Shown here piece by piece: positions 39,923 through 47,608 of a stretch of 49,197 nt of DNA (position 1 is the stretch's first letter; each line of letters starts with the position of its first letter). Source of the stretch: Streptomyces hydrogenans (GTDB lineage Bacteria; Actinomycetota; Actinomycetes; Streptomycetales; Streptomycetaceae); NCBI RefSeq assembly GCF_014656075.1, contig NZ_BNBS01000060.1, positions 1 through 49,197 of the forward strand, given 5' to 3'. A model generated the notes under the pieces. It was not told where the DNA came from. It saw nothing but the letters and a program-made list of their open reading frames with translations, and did no database searches. The position numbers and the translations under genes were made by a program.

Positions 39923-40104
39923 GGTGGAACTCCTTGCGGTGGTGGTACGAGAGGGGGGTGGACGCGGTACGCGCCGGGGCGGGCGCCCCGGCGCGGGGCG
40001 CGGCCGGGGCCGCACCCGGCGAGGTCGGGGCACCGCCTGGCCCGGCGCCGCCGGAGGGCGCCGGTGGAGGTCGGGCGCGGGCGGAGTCCAGGCCCCGCCG
40101 CAGC

Positions 40105-40890
40105 TCAGGCGCCGGCTGCCGCCGTGCTGGCGGCCGCTTCCGGCGCCGCGGCCTGTGCCGACACCGCCGCTGCCGCCTCCGCGGCCTGCGCCGCCGCGCG
40201 CGGTACCGCCGCCTCGGCCGCCTCCGTGGGGGAGAAGTCGAGCGGGAGGGTGCCGGTGGCGCCGGGGGCGTCCAGGGTGCCGTGCGGGAGGGCGAGGGCG
40301 CGCTCCGCCGTGCTGAGGGCGAGGCGGGTCACGGCCGCGGGGCGGTCGGTGCGGTCCGAGTTGGCGTGGGCGCCGAGGCCGTCGAGGACGACCAGGATCT
40401 GGATGGCCGCCGACCGCGCCTCGTCGGTGCGGAACTCGCCGCGGGCGACGCCGTCGAGGATCAGGGCCTCCAGCCGGTCGTCGGAGGCCAGCTCCATCCG
40501 CGTGACGACGTCCCGCAGGACGGGCCGGTAGCGGCTCAGGTGCCGGGCGTTGATCCAGAGGCGGCTGATGTCGTCGTAGGCCTCGCCGGACGACAGCGCG
40601 AAGTAGCGCGCCAGGTACTGCGCCGGGGTGCCGTCCGGGCGCTCCTGGGGCAGCAGGGTGTCCAGCTCGCCGAGGGCCGCGACGGAGAACGCCTCGGCCA
40701 CCAGATCCTCGGCCGAGGGGAAGTAATGGCTGATCAGGCCGGGCCTGACCGTCAGTTCCTCGGCGACCCGCCGCAGGGTGACGCACTCCAGTCCCTCGGT
40801 GAGGGCGATCCGCGCGGCGGTCGCGACGATCTCCGCCCGCCGGGCCTCGGGTGATTTCCGGATTCGCTTGCGCTGGACGCTTGACGACAT
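40105..40890 (-). CDS. TetR-family transcriptional regulator
   Basis: A 261-residue regulator. The N-terminal helix-turn-helix (about 15-60: RRAEIVATAARIALTEGLEC, VTLRRVAEELTVRPGLISHY) is BetI-like. A ligand-binding domain follows to about residue 205, and then an Ala-rich tail of about 45 residues without obvious structure. The ATG at 40890 is leaderless, with TAGCAT 7 nt upstream and TTGCTT 17 nt further. It diverges from the NCS1 permease and precedes the amidohydrolase on the same strand, so it probably controls one or both. Confidence 0.9.
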   Translation of the reverse strand: MSSSVQRKRIRKSPEARRAEIVATAARIALTEGLECVTLRRVAEELTVRPGLISHYFPSAEDLVAEAFSVAALGELDTLLPQERPDGTPAQYLARYFALSSGEAYDDISRLWINARHLSRYRPVLRDVVTRMELASDDRLEALILDGVARGEFRTDEARSAAIQILVVLDGLGAHANSDRTDRPAAVTRLALSTAERALALPHGTLDAPGATGTLPLDFSPTEAAEAAVPRAAAQAAEAAAAVSAQAAAPEAAASTAAAGA

Positions 40891-40897
40891 ACCGGCG

Positions 40898-40926
40898 ATG
40901 CTATTGAGTGTGCGACCAATAAGCAA
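40898..40926 (-). promoter_or_regulatory. Promoter and operator of the TetR gene
   Basis: On the minus strand TTGCTT (40926-40921), 17 nt, TAGCAT (40903-40898), 7 nt, ATG. TATTG...CAATA arms (40902-40906, 40917-40921) lie within the spacer, where TetR-family operators often sit. Confidence 0.65.
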
Positions 40927-40957
40927 CCAGGTGGGCAATCACGCACCGGAGGGCCGC

Positions 40958-42403
40958 ATGGCTTCCACGATCCCCGACCCGCGCCCCGGGACAGAGCGCG
41001 AGCGGGCACCCCTGCCGGCCGGTGACCGGCCCGGCCGCGTCGAGGCCCACGGCATCGACCACATCCCGGACGCCGAGCGCCACGGGCACCCCCGCGAGCT
41101 CTTCTCCGTCTGGGCGGCGGCGAACGTCAACTACCTCAGCCTCGTCATCGGCGGCGCGCTGGTCCTCATGGGGCTCACCCTGTGGCAGGCGATCGGCGTG
41201 ATCGCGGTCGGCAACCTCTTCTGGGTGCTCACCGGCGTGCTCGCCACCTCGGGCCCGGCGGCGGGCGCGCCCAGCGAGGTCGTCACCCGCGCCCTCTACG
41301 GCGTCCTCGGCAACCGCGTGAACAACGCGGTCGGCGGCTGGCTGGTCTCCGTCTGCTACTTCGCCCTCAACCTGGCCGCCGCCGCGACCGCCGCCTTCGC
41401 CCTCGTGGAGAAGGCCGGCATCCCGGCGAACACCCCGGTCAAGGCCCTGGTCGTGGTGGTCATCGCCGCCCTCACGCTGACCATCTCCGTCTACGGCCAC
41501 GCCCTGATCGTCAAGCTCTACCTGCCGATCACGCTCGCCCTGAGCGCGGCCTTCGCCGTCGTCGCCGTCGCCGTCCTCCGCCACGCCGACCTCGCGTACG
41601 CCCCCGCCGAGCCGCTCTCCGGCCCCACGCTGTGGGCCGTGCTGATCGCGGGCACCACGATGATCGCCTCGGGCCCGCTCTCGTACACGACGAGCGCCGA
41701 CTTCTCCCGCTACCTGCCCCGCGACAGCTCGCCGCGCGCGATCACCCTGTGGACCGCGCTCGGCGCGTTCCTGCCGAGCGTCGTGGTCTGTTCGCTCGGC
41801 GCCCTCGCCGCCACCGCCGTCGACATGACGGACCCGCAGACGGCGCTCCAGGCCATCCTGCCGGGCTGGTTCGTTCCGGTGTTCCTGCTGTCCCTGGTGC
41901 TCGGCACCATCGCGATCAACGCCCTCACCGCCTACAGCGCGGGACTCGCCCTCCAGGCCGTGGGCCTGCGGATCCGCCGCACCGTCAGCGTCCTCTTCGA
42001 CGGGGCCGTCGCCGTCGCGCTCACCCTCTACGCGCTGCTCGTCTCCAACTTCCTGGACACCGTCAGCAACGCCCTCCAGGTGATCACCGTCCTCACCGGC
42101 CCGATGATGTGCGTCTACGCCACCGACATCGTGCTGCGCCGCAACCGCTACGACGCCGCGGCCCTCGCCGACGAGACCCCCGGCAGCCCCTTCTGGTACA
42201 CCGGCGGCGTCAACGGGGCGGGCGCGACCGCCCTGTTCGGCGGTCTCGCCGCGGGCGCCCTGTGCGTCGACAGCGTCTACACCGGCCCGGTCGCCGCCGC
42301 GGTCGGCATGGACCTCTCGCTGCCGGTCGGCATGGCCGTCGCCACCCTCCTCTACGTGGTCCTCGGCCGCCGCGCGGTCGCCGCCACCACCCCCGCCGCC
42401 TGA
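40958..42403 (+). CDS. NCS1-family nucleobase/allantoin-type permease
   Basis: A 481-residue permease with about 12 transmembrane segments. The N-terminal HGIDHIPDAERHGHPRELFS and the first helix WAAANVNYLSLVIGGALVLM are typical of cytosine/purine/allantoin permeases (CodB/NCS1), which import nitrogenous compounds with sodium or protons. GGAGGG precedes the ATG at 40958. It diverges from TetR and leads toward the gamma-glutamyl catabolic genes, with a terminator before the convergent C26 gene. It could import the substrate of that pathway, but its usual substrates are pyrimidines, purines or related amides. Confidence 0.9.
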   Translation: MASTIPDPRPGTERERAPLPAGDRPGRVEAHGIDHIPDAERHGHPRELFSVWAAANVNYLSLVIGGALVLMGLTLWQAIGVIAVGNLFWVLTGVLATSGPAAGAPSEVVTRALYGVLGNRVNNAVGGWLVSVCYFALNLAAAATAAFALVEKAGIPANTPVKALVVVVIAALTLTISVYGHALIVKLYLPITLALSAAFAVVAVAVLRHADLAYAPAEPLSGPTLWAVLIAGTTMIASGPLSYTTSADFSRYLPRDSSPRAITLWTALGAFLPSVVVCSLGALAATAVDMTDPQTALQAILPGWFVPVFLLSLVLGTIAINALTAYSAGLALQAVGLRIRRTVSVLFDGAVAVALTLYALLVSNFLDTVSNALQVITVLTGPMMCVYATDIVLRRNRYDAAALADETPGSPFWYTGGVNGAGATALFGGLAAGALCVDSVYTGPVAAAVGMDLSLPVGMAVATLLYVVLGRRAVAATTPAA

Positions 42404-42418
42404 CCGCGGCCCCCGAAC

Positions 42419-42456
42419 CGCGGGGCGGCCGGACCGCCCACCCCGGCCGCCCCGCG
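42419..42456. terminator. Bidirectional terminator between permease and C26 genes
   Basis: A perfect 14-bp stem (42419-42432 with 42443-42456) with a 10-nt loop lies between the convergent stops. Confidence 0.85.
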
Positions 42457-42464
42457 CACCCCGC

Positions 42465-43160
42465 TCACCGGCGTACGGTCGCCTCCGCCGCCGCCCGGAC
42501 GAGCCCCCGGACGATCCGGAAGTCCTCGCCCATCTCCGGGTGCCACTGCACCCCGAGGGCCCAGGCCGGCTCATCGAGCTCGACGGCCTCCACCGTGCCG
42601 TCCTCCGCGTACGCCGAGGCCACCAGCCCCGCGCCGAGCCGGTCCACGGCCTGGTGGTGGTAGGTCGGCACCTCGGCCTGCTCGGGGACGAGGGAGGCGT
42701 ACAGCGTCCCCGGCACCGGCTTCACCGGGTGCAGGCCCATCACCCCCTCCGCCCCCACGTGCCCGTCCAGGTGCTGCGTCAGCGTCCCGCCCAGGGCCAC
42801 GTTGAGCAGCTGCATCCCCCGGCAGACGCCGAGCAGCGGGGTGCCGGAGGCGAGGGCCGCGTCGATCAGGGCCAGCTCCCAGTCGTCCCGCTCCCGCGCC
42901 GGCGGGCCGGTCCGCGGGTCGGGCTCGGCGCCGTACCGCACGGGCTCCACGTCCGCCCCGCCCGCCACCACCAGGGCGTCCACCCGGGCCACCACGGCGG
43001 CCGCCGCGCCCGGCCCGTCCGGCGGCAGCATCGCGACCAGACCGCCGCCCTCCCGCACGTACCGCGGGTACCGCGCGGCCAGCAGCGCCGCCGGCATGTC
43101 CCACACCCCCCAGCGCGCCCGGTCGAGATAGGTCGTCACGCCGATGAGCGGCTTCGTCAC
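42465..43160 (-). CDS. Class I glutamine amidotransferase-like gamma-glutamyl hydrolase (peptidase C26, PuuD-like)
   Basis: A 231-residue enzyme of the PuuD/C26 family that hydrolyses gamma-glutamyl bonds, such as gamma-glutamyl-GABA, releasing glutamate. Catalytic Cys is in LGVCRGMQLLNVALGG, with the His/Glu pair in LGVQWHPEM; the opening KPLIGVTTYLDRARWGVWD is typical. The GTG at 43160 has GGAGG about 7 nt upstream. It is transcribed in the same direction as the FadR-type gene and away from the GS-ALDH-SDR operon, yet adjoins it. This supports its role as the last step of gamma-glutamyl amine degradation. Confidence 0.9.
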   Translation of the reverse strand: MTKPLIGVTTYLDRARWGVWDMPAALLAARYPRYVREGGGLVAMLPPDGPGAAAAVVARVDALVVAGGADVEPVRYGAEPDPRTGPPARERDDWELALIDAALASGTPLLGVCRGMQLLNVALGGTLTQHLDGHVGAEGVMGLHPVKPVPGTLYASLVPEQAEVPTYHHQAVDRLGAGLVASAYAEDGTVEAVELDEPAWALGVQWHPEMGEDFRIVRGLVRAAAEATVRR

Positions 43161-43238
43161 GGTGCTGCCTCCTGGGACTCGCGGGACGTGCGCCGACTCT
43201 AGGACGTCGCGCACGTCAATGGACCGAGGACGTACCTT

Positions 43239-43976
43239 TCACGCCAGGAAGCCGCGCAGCAGCGCCGCCGTCCCCGCGCAGTGCTCCCGCGCCACCTCGC
43301 GCGCGGTGTCCGCGTCGCCCTCCAGGACCGCCTCCACCAGCGCGGTGTGCTGGTGCTGGGAGTGCTCCAGATTGCGTACGAGGAGCGGGATGCAGTCCAG
43401 CAGGTCGTTGACGGTCGCGCGGACCGCCGCGTACTGGGCGGTCAGGGTGGGGGAGCCGGAGAGCTCGGCCAGCGTGAGGTGGAGCAGCGTGTCCCGGCGC
43501 CGGTAGCCGGCCGGCGGCGCGTCACGGGTGGCCGCGAGCGCCGCCCGCAGCCGCTCCCCGCCCGCCGCGTCCAGGCCGTGCGCGGCGCAGAGCCCGGCCG
43601 CCCCGACCTCCAGAACCTCCCGGAAGCGCAGCGCGTCCTCCATGTCGACGGCGGCGATCCGGCGGCGCAGCTCCGCCCCGTCCGGGTCCTGGGGGCGGGG
43701 CAGCACGAACGTGCCGCCGTACCGGCCGCGCCGGCTCTCCACCAGGCCCTGCTCCTGGAGCACCTTCAGGACCTCGCGGAGCGTCACCCGGCTGATCCCC
43801 ATCCGGTCGGCCAGCTCCCGCTCGGCGGGCAGCCGTTCGCCGTCCGGGACCAGGCCCAGGCGGACCACCTGGAGGAGCTGCTCCAGGGCCTCCTCGAAGC
43901 CGTTGCCGGCCCGGACCGGGCGCAGGACCGGCGTCAACCGGTCGGCCGGCCCGGCCGGTTCACTCGTACGGATCAC
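43239..43976 (-). CDS. FadR/GntR-family transcriptional regulator
   Basis: A 245-residue regulator with an N-terminal GntR winged helix (about 35-95: LPAERELADRMGISRVTLRE, VLKVLQEQGLVESRRGRYGG) and a C-terminal all-helical FCD ligand domain (about 110-240, with histidines in LLHLTLAEL and HQHTALVEAVLEGD that typically bind a metal). It diverges from the glutamine synthetase-like gene over 90 bp and is the likely repressor of both the GS-ALDH-SDR operon and the downstream C26 gene. Start codon GTG at 43976; a GGGG stretch lies upstream at a somewhat long spacing. Confidence 0.92.
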   Translation of the reverse strand: MIRTSEPAGPADRLTPVLRPVRAGNGFEEALEQLLQVVRLGLVPDGERLPAERELADRMGISRVTLREVLKVLQEQGLVESRRGRYGGTFVLPRPQDPDGAELRRRIAAVDMEDALRFREVLEVGAAGLCAAHGLDAAGGERLRAALAATRDAPPAGYRRRDTLLHLTLAELSGSPTLTAQYAAVRATVNDLLDCIPLLVRNLEHSQHQHTALVEAVLEGDADTAREVAREHCAGTAALLRGFLA

Positions 43977-44025
43977 TTCTCGTCACCCCTGCCCCTGACG
44001 CTTCCCAAGCAATGGTCTTGCCCCA

Positions 44026-44031
44026 TACCTT
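44026..44031 (+). promoter_or_regulatory. Candidate -10 box for the GS operon
   Basis: TACCTT in the 90-bp divergent gap gives a leader of roughly 30 nt before the GTG at 44067. Imperfect ATGG...CCAT arms (44012-44015, 44023-44026) may be part of a FadR-type operator. The assignment is weak. Confidence 0.3.
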
Positions 44032-44066
44032 ATGACTCCCGGCAGCCGAACGAGGAGAGTCGTCCC

Positions 44067-45431
44067 GTGGCAGACCGCACACCCCCGCTGACCGTCGAGG
44101 AGCTGCGCGCGCTCGTGGCGGACGGCGCGATCGACACCGTCGTCCTGGCCTTCCCGGACATGCAGGGCCGGCTCCAGGGGAAGCGCTTCGCCGCCCCCTT
44201 CTTCCTCGACGAGGTCCTCGCCCACGGCTCCGAGGGCTGCAACTACCTCCTCGCCGTCGACACCGAGATGAACACCGTCGACGGCTACGCCATGTCCTCC
44301 TGGGACTCCGGCTACGGCGACTTCGCCATGCGCCCCGACCTCGCCACGCTGCGCCGGGTCCCCTGGAACGAGGCCACCGCCCTGGTCACCGCCGACCTGA
44401 CCTGGGCCGACGGCTCGCCCGTCGTCGCCGCCCCGCGCCAGATCCTCCGCCGCCAGCTCGACCGCCTCGCCGCCCACGGCCTCACCGCCCACGTCGGCAC
44501 CGAGCTGGAGTTCATCGTCTTCAAGGACACCTACGAACAGGCGTGGGACGCCGGCTACCGGGGCCTGACCCCGGCCAACCAGTACAACATCGACTACTCG
44601 ATCCTCGGCGGCGGCCGCGTCGAGCCCCTGCTGCGCCGCATCCGCAACGAGATGGCCGCCGCCGGGCTCACCGTCGAGTCCGCCAAGGGCGAGTGCAACC
44701 CCGGTCAGCACGAGATCGCCTTCCGCTACGACGAGGCGCTCGTCACCTGCGACCAGCACGCCGTCTACAAGACCGGCGCCAAGGAGATCGCCGCCCAGGA
44801 GGGCGTCTCGCTCACCTTCATGGCCAAGTACAACGAGCGCGAGGGCAACTCCTGCCACATCCACCTCTCCCTCCAGGACGCGGCCGGCACCAACGTCATG
44901 GCGGGCGACGACCCGCACGGGATGTCGGCGACCATGCGGCACTTCCTCGCCGGACAGCTCGCCGCCCTCCGCGACCTCTCCCTCCTCCTCGCCCCCAACA
45001 TCAACTCCTACAAGCGGTTCCAGCCCGGCTCCTTCGCCCCCACCGCCGTCGCCTGGGGCCACGACAACCGCACCTGCGCCTTCCGGGTCGTCGGCCACGG
45101 CCCCTCCACCCGCTTCGAGAACCGCGTCCCCGGCGGGGACGCCAACCCCTACCTCGCCGTCGCCGCCATGGTCGCCGCCGGCCTGCACGGCATCGAGCGC
45201 GGCCTCGAACTCCCCCCGCCCTGCGCCGGCAACGCCTACGCCGCCGACCTCGCCCACGTCCCCACCACCCTGCGCGAGGCCGCCGAACTCTGGGAGACCA
45301 GCGAGATCGCCAAGGAGGCCTTCGGCGCCGAGGTCGTCGCCCACTACCGCACCATGGCCCGCGTCGAACTCGCCGCCTTCGACGCGGCGGTCACGGACTG
45401 GGAACTGCGCCGCTCCTTCGAACGCCTCTGA
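44067..45431 (+). CDS. glnA4: GlnA4-like glutamine synthetase paralogue (gamma-glutamylethanolamide/polyamine synthetase)
   Basis: A 454-residue type I glutamine synthetase fold. ATP-dependent ligation of glutamate to an amine is expected. Motifs: AFPDMQGRLQGKR, the metal site TELEFIVF, the glutamate-binding AKGECNPGQHEIAFRYDE, the ATP motif NSCHIHLSL, and NINSYKRFQPGSFAPTAVAW with RFENRVPGGDANPYL. The adenylylation loop NLYDLPP of GlnA is absent (GNAYAADLAHVP is found instead), as expected for paralogues that use amines instead of ammonium. The closest known relative by context is S. coelicolor GlnA4, which uses ethanolamine. GTG at 44067 has GAGGAGAG about 7 nt upstream. It opens an operon with ALDH and SDR genes. 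Confidence 0.85.
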   Translation: MADRTPPLTVEELRALVADGAIDTVVLAFPDMQGRLQGKRFAAPFFLDEVLAHGSEGCNYLLAVDTEMNTVDGYAMSSWDSGYGDFAMRPDLATLRRVPWNEATALVTADLTWADGSPVVAAPRQILRRQLDRLAAHGLTAHVGTELEFIVFKDTYEQAWDAGYRGLTPANQYNIDYSILGGGRVEPLLRRIRNEMAAAGLTVESAKGECNPGQHEIAFRYDEALVTCDQHAVYKTGAKEIAAQEGVSLTFMAKYNEREGNSCHIHLSLQDAAGTNVMAGDDPHGMSATMRHFLAGQLAALRDLSLLLAPNINSYKRFQPGSFAPTAVAWGHDNRTCAFRVVGHGPSTRFENRVPGGDANPYLAVAAMVAAGLHGIERGLELPPPCAGNAYAADLAHVPTTLREAAELWETSEIAKEAFGAEVVAHYRTMARVELAAFDAAVTDWELRRSFERL

Positions 45432-45445
45432 GAGGACCGAGCCCC

Positions 45446-46810
45446 TTGCCCACCGAACTCCGGGTACTGAACCCGGCGACCGAGGAACTCGTCGCCACCG
45501 TCCCCGCCGCCACCCCGGCCGACGTCGACGCGGCCGTCGCCCGGGCCGCCGCCGCCCAGGCCGCCCGGGCCGCCGCCGCCCGCGGCGACCGCGCCCGGCT
45601 GGTCCGCCGCTTCGCCGCCGTCCTCGACGCCCACACCGAGGAGCTCGCCCTCCTGGAGGTCCGCGAGGCCGGGCACACGATCGGCAACGCCCGCTGGGAG
45701 GCGGGCAACGTCCGCGACCTCCTCGACTACGCGGCCGGCGGGGTCGAGCGCCTGAACGGCCGCCAGATCCCCGTCCCCGGCGGCCTCGACGTCACCCTCC
45801 TCGAACCCCTCGGCGTCATCGGCGTCATCGCGCCCTGGAACTTCCCGATGCCGATCGCCGCCTGGGCCTTCGCCCCCGCCCTCGCCGCGGGCAACGCCGT
45901 CCTCCTCAAACCGGCCGAGACCACCCCCCTCACCGCCCTGCGCCTCGCCGAACTCGCCCTGGAGGCCGGCCTCCCCGCGCACCTCCTCCAGGTGCTCCCC
46001 GGAGAGGGCCCGGTCGCCGGGAACGCCCTCGTCGAGCACCCCGGCGTCGCCAAGATCGTCTTCACCGGTTCCACCCGCACCGGCAAGACGATCATGGCCA
46101 GGGCCGCCGACCAGGTGAAGCGCCTCACCCTCGAACTCGGCGGCAAGAGCCCCAACATCGTCTTCGCCGACGCGGACGTCGAGGCCGCGGCCGCCGCCGC
46201 CCCCATGGCCTTCCTCGACAACAGCGGCCAGGACTGCTGCGCCCGCACCCGGATCCTCGTGCAGCGCGCCGTCCACGACCGCTTCCTGGAGCTGCTCGCC
46301 CCCGCCGTCGAGGCGACCGTCGTCGGCGACCCGCTCGACGAGCGGACCCAGATGGGGCCGCTCATCTCCCGCGCCCAGCTCGACCGGGTCCGCTCCTACG
46401 TCCCCGAGACCGCCGAGGCCGTCCGCGGCAAGGCCCCCGAGGGGCCCGGCTTCTGGTTCCCGCCGACCGTCCTCACCGGCGTCCCCGAGGACGCCCCCTG
46501 CGCCGTCGAGGAGATCTTCGGCCCCGTCGCCGTCGTCCTCCCCTTCGAGGACGAGGCCGACGCGATCCGGCTGGCCAACGCCACCCCGTACGGCCTCTCC
46601 GGCTCGATCTGGACCCGCGACGTCGGCCGCGCCCTGCGCGCCTCCCGCGCCGTCCGGGCCGGCAACCTCTCCGTCAACTCCCACTCCAGCGTGCGCTACT
46701 GGACCCCCTTCGGCGGCTTCCGCCAGTCCGGCCTCGGCCGCGAACTCGGCCCCGACGCCCTGACCGCCTTCACCGAGACCAAGAACGTCTTCATCAGCAC
46801 GGAAGGCTGA
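45446..46810 (+). CDS. NAD(P)-dependent aldehyde dehydrogenase
   Basis: A 454-residue ALDH superfamily enzyme oxidising an aldehyde to an acid. The Rossmann region has VIGVIAPWNFPMPIAAWAFA and FTGSTRTGK; the general base is the Glu of LELGGKSPNIVFADAD; the catalytic cysteine is C264 in GQDCCARTRI; and EEIFGPVAVV and PFGGFRQSGLGRE complete the family pattern. In the gamma-glutamyl route it would convert gamma-glutamyl aldehyde to the acid, as PuuC does. TTG at 45446 has GAGAGGA about 9 nt upstream and begins 14 bp after the GS stop. Confidence 0.93.
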   Translation: MPTELRVLNPATEELVATVPAATPADVDAAVARAAAAQAARAAAARGDRARLVRRFAAVLDAHTEELALLEVREAGHTIGNARWEAGNVRDLLDYAAGGVERLNGRQIPVPGGLDVTLLEPLGVIGVIAPWNFPMPIAAWAFAPALAAGNAVLLKPAETTPLTALRLAELALEAGLPAHLLQVLPGEGPVAGNALVEHPGVAKIVFTGSTRTGKTIMARAADQVKRLTLELGGKSPNIVFADADVEAAAAAAPMAFLDNSGQDCCARTRILVQRAVHDRFLELLAPAVEATVVGDPLDERTQMGPLISRAQLDRVRSYVPETAEAVRGKAPEGPGFWFPPTVLTGVPEDAPCAVEEIFGPVAVVLPFEDEADAIRLANATPYGLSGSIWTRDVGRALRASRAVRAGNLSVNSHSSVRYWTPFGGFRQSGLGRELGPDALTAFTETKNVFISTEG

Positions 46811-46812
46811 CC

Positions 46813-47598
46813 ATGACCACCGAAGAGATCATCTGCCGCCGGCTCGTCGGCCGCACCGCCGTCATCACCGGCGCCGGCAGCGGCATCGGCCTCGCCACCG
46901 CCCGCCGCCTCGCCTCCGAGGGCGCGCACGTCGTCTGCGGCGACATCGACGAGCGGGCCGGGAAGGCGGCCGCCGAGGCCGTCGGCGGCACCTTCGTCAA
47001 GGTCGACGTCACCGACCCGGAGGAGGTCGAGGCGCTGTTCCGCACCGCCTTCGAGACCTACGGCTCCGTCGACATCGCCTTCAACAACGCCGGCATCTCC
47101 CCGCCCGACGACGACTCCATCCTGGAGACCGGACTGGAGGCGTGGAAGCGCGTCCAGGACGTCAACCTCACCTCCGTCTACCTCTGCTGCAAGGCCGCCC
47201 TGCCCTACATGCGCCGCCAGGGCCGGGGCTCCATCATCAACACCGCCTCGTTCGTCGCGATCATGGGCGCGGCGACCAGCCAGATCTCCTACACCGCCTC
47301 CAAGGGAGGCGTCCTCGCCATGTCCCGCGAGCTCGGCGTGCAGTTCGCCCGCGAGGGCATCCGGGTCAACGCGCTCTGCCCCGGCCCGGTCAACACCCCG
47401 CTCCTCCGGGAGCTGTTCGCCAAGGACCCGGAGCGGGCCGCCCGCCGGCTCGTGCACATCCCGGTCGGCCGGTTCGCCGAGGCGGAGGAGATCGCGGCGG
47501 CCGTCGCCTTCCTCGCCAGCGACGACTCCTCGTTCGTCAACGCCGCCGACTTCCTCGTCGACGGCGGCATCTCGGGCGCGTACGTGACGCCCCTGTAG
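46813..47598 (+). CDS. SDR-family NAD(P)-dependent dehydrogenase
   Basis: A 261-residue classical short-chain dehydrogenase. The cofactor motif ITGAGSGIGLATARRLA, followed by GDIDERA (acidic, so NAD preferred), NNAGIS, the catalytic serine/tyrosine/lysine region ASFVAIMGAATSQISYTASK and the C-terminal SSFVNAADFLVDGG are all present. It starts 2 bp after the ALDH stop, so it is co-translated. It would oxidise an alcohol to an aldehyde, the step needed for gamma-glutamylethanolamide and not for a polyamine. Confidence 0.93.
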   Translation: MTTEEIICRRLVGRTAVITGAGSGIGLATARRLASEGAHVVCGDIDERAGKAAAEAVGGTFVKVDVTDPEEVEALFRTAFETYGSVDIAFNNAGISPPDDDSILETGLEAWKRVQDVNLTSVYLCCKAALPYMRRQGRGSIINTASFVAIMGAATSQISYTASKGGVLAMSRELGVQFAREGIRVNALCPGPVNTPLLRELFAKDPERAARRLVHIPVGRFAEAEEIAAAVAFLASDDSSFVNAADFLVDGGISGAYVTPL

Positions 47599-47608
47599 GC
47601 CCTACAGG
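47592..47608. other. Perfect 8-bp inverted repeat overlapping both stop codons
   Basis: CCTGTAGG (47592-47599), one base, CCTACAGG (47601-47608). It contains the stop codon of the SDR gene (TAG) and of the minus-strand racemase-like gene, only 3 bp apart. It may act as a minimal convergent terminator. Confidence 0.7.
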
